From: an uncultured Rhodovulum sp.
Lineage (GTDB): Bacteria > Pseudomonadota > Alphaproteobacteria > Rhodobacterales > Rhodobacteraceae
Direction: 5' to 3'
Length of the DNA: 5,467 nucleotides
NCBI GenBank assembly: GCA_946221765.1
Contig: CAMIMK010000230.1
Location: forward strand, 1-5,467
In this document: piece after piece, positions 5,349-5,467 of the stretch
Numbering within the stretch: the stretch's first letter is position 1
Layout: every line of letters starts with the position of its first letter
Translations under genes and position numbers: made by a program
Notes under the pieces: model-generated
The model's database searches: none
What the model saw: the letters and a program-made list of their open reading frames with translations, nothing else
What the model was told of the DNA's origin: nothing

Positions 5349-5467
5349 ATGCCGGTTCTCGATCTCGACGGCCGCCCCCTCAGCTGGCGCGAGGCGGGCC
5401 GGGGCGCACCGGCACTGCTGTTCCACTGTTCGCTCGCCCATTCGGGCGCGCTGGCGGGCCTGATGGC
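5349..5467 (+). CDS. Putative alpha/beta-fold hydrolase (5' part only)
   Basis: A reading frame opens at ATG 5349 and stays open to the window end (39 full codons). It reads MPVLDLDGRPLSWREAGRG, then a short hydrophobic strand and LLFHCSLAHSGALAGLM. A substrate-facing beta hairpin with REAG, followed by a strand ending in His at the oxyanion-hole position and a Ser/His-rich loop, is the usual beginning of an alpha/beta hydrolase, where HG is more common than the HC seen here. The nucleophile and the rest of the triad lie beyond the window. No clear Shine-Dalgarno precedes the ATG. The gene lies 23 bp after the isomerase-like gene in the same direction, so an operon is plausible. The coding call rests on codon composition, position and this motif; the exact substrate class cannot be stated. 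Confidence 0.62.
   Translation, partial: MPVLDLDGRPLSWREAGRGAPALLFHCSLAHSGALAGLM

Overview
This window looks like ordinary chromosomal housekeeping DNA from an alphaproteobacterium, most likely in the Rhodobacterales. Three things point there: very high GC with C/G-rich third positions in every gene, a bacterial homologue of the complex I accessory subunit NDUFA12 (a family typical of alphaproteobacteria and mitochondria), and the gene order accB-accC-aat facing DUF2155-mlaD-NDUFA12, which I recall from Rhodobacter/Paracoccus-type genomes. The taxonomic call is inference from gene content; no ribosomal RNA or other marker is present.

Layout. The left part (1-2323, + strand) is the 3' end of accB, then accC, then aat, packed as one apparent operon. 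accB and accC encode the biotin carrier and biotin carboxylase of acetyl-CoA carboxylase, the first committed step of fatty acid synthesis. aat encodes the leucyl/phenylalanyl-tRNA-protein transferase of the N-degron pathway and starts on the last base of the accC stop codon. The middle part (2287-4614, - strand) reads leftwards: prs (PRPP synthetase), an 85-bp gap with a 15-bp tandem duplication, then NDUFA12, mlaD and a DUF2155 secreted protein in a tightly coupled trio. DUF2155 and aat converge and overlap by 37 bp. The right part (4729 to the end, + strand) is divergent from prs: a GST-kappa/DsbA-fold 2-hydroxychromene-2-carboxylate isomerase-like protein, then the start of a putative alpha/beta hydrolase cut by the window end.

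How the genes fit together. accBC form one functional unit. aat has no evident biochemical link to them and probably shares their transcript. The minus-strand trio is envelope and membrane themed (complex I accessory subunit, MCE-domain lipid-transport subunit, periplasmic DUF2155 protein), and its overlaps imply translational coupling. prs supplies PRPP for nucleotide, histidine, tryptophan and NAD synthesis. The 114-bp prs/isomerase spacer should hold divergent promoters, but I see only weak matches.

I found no mobile element, CRISPR array, RNA gene or convincing intrinsic terminator. I do not see a new biological system here. The items most worth a second look are the aat/DUF2155 coding overlap, the NDUFA12-mlaD-DUF2155 linkage and the tandem repeat behind prs. 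No gene-free stretch exceeds 300 bp.
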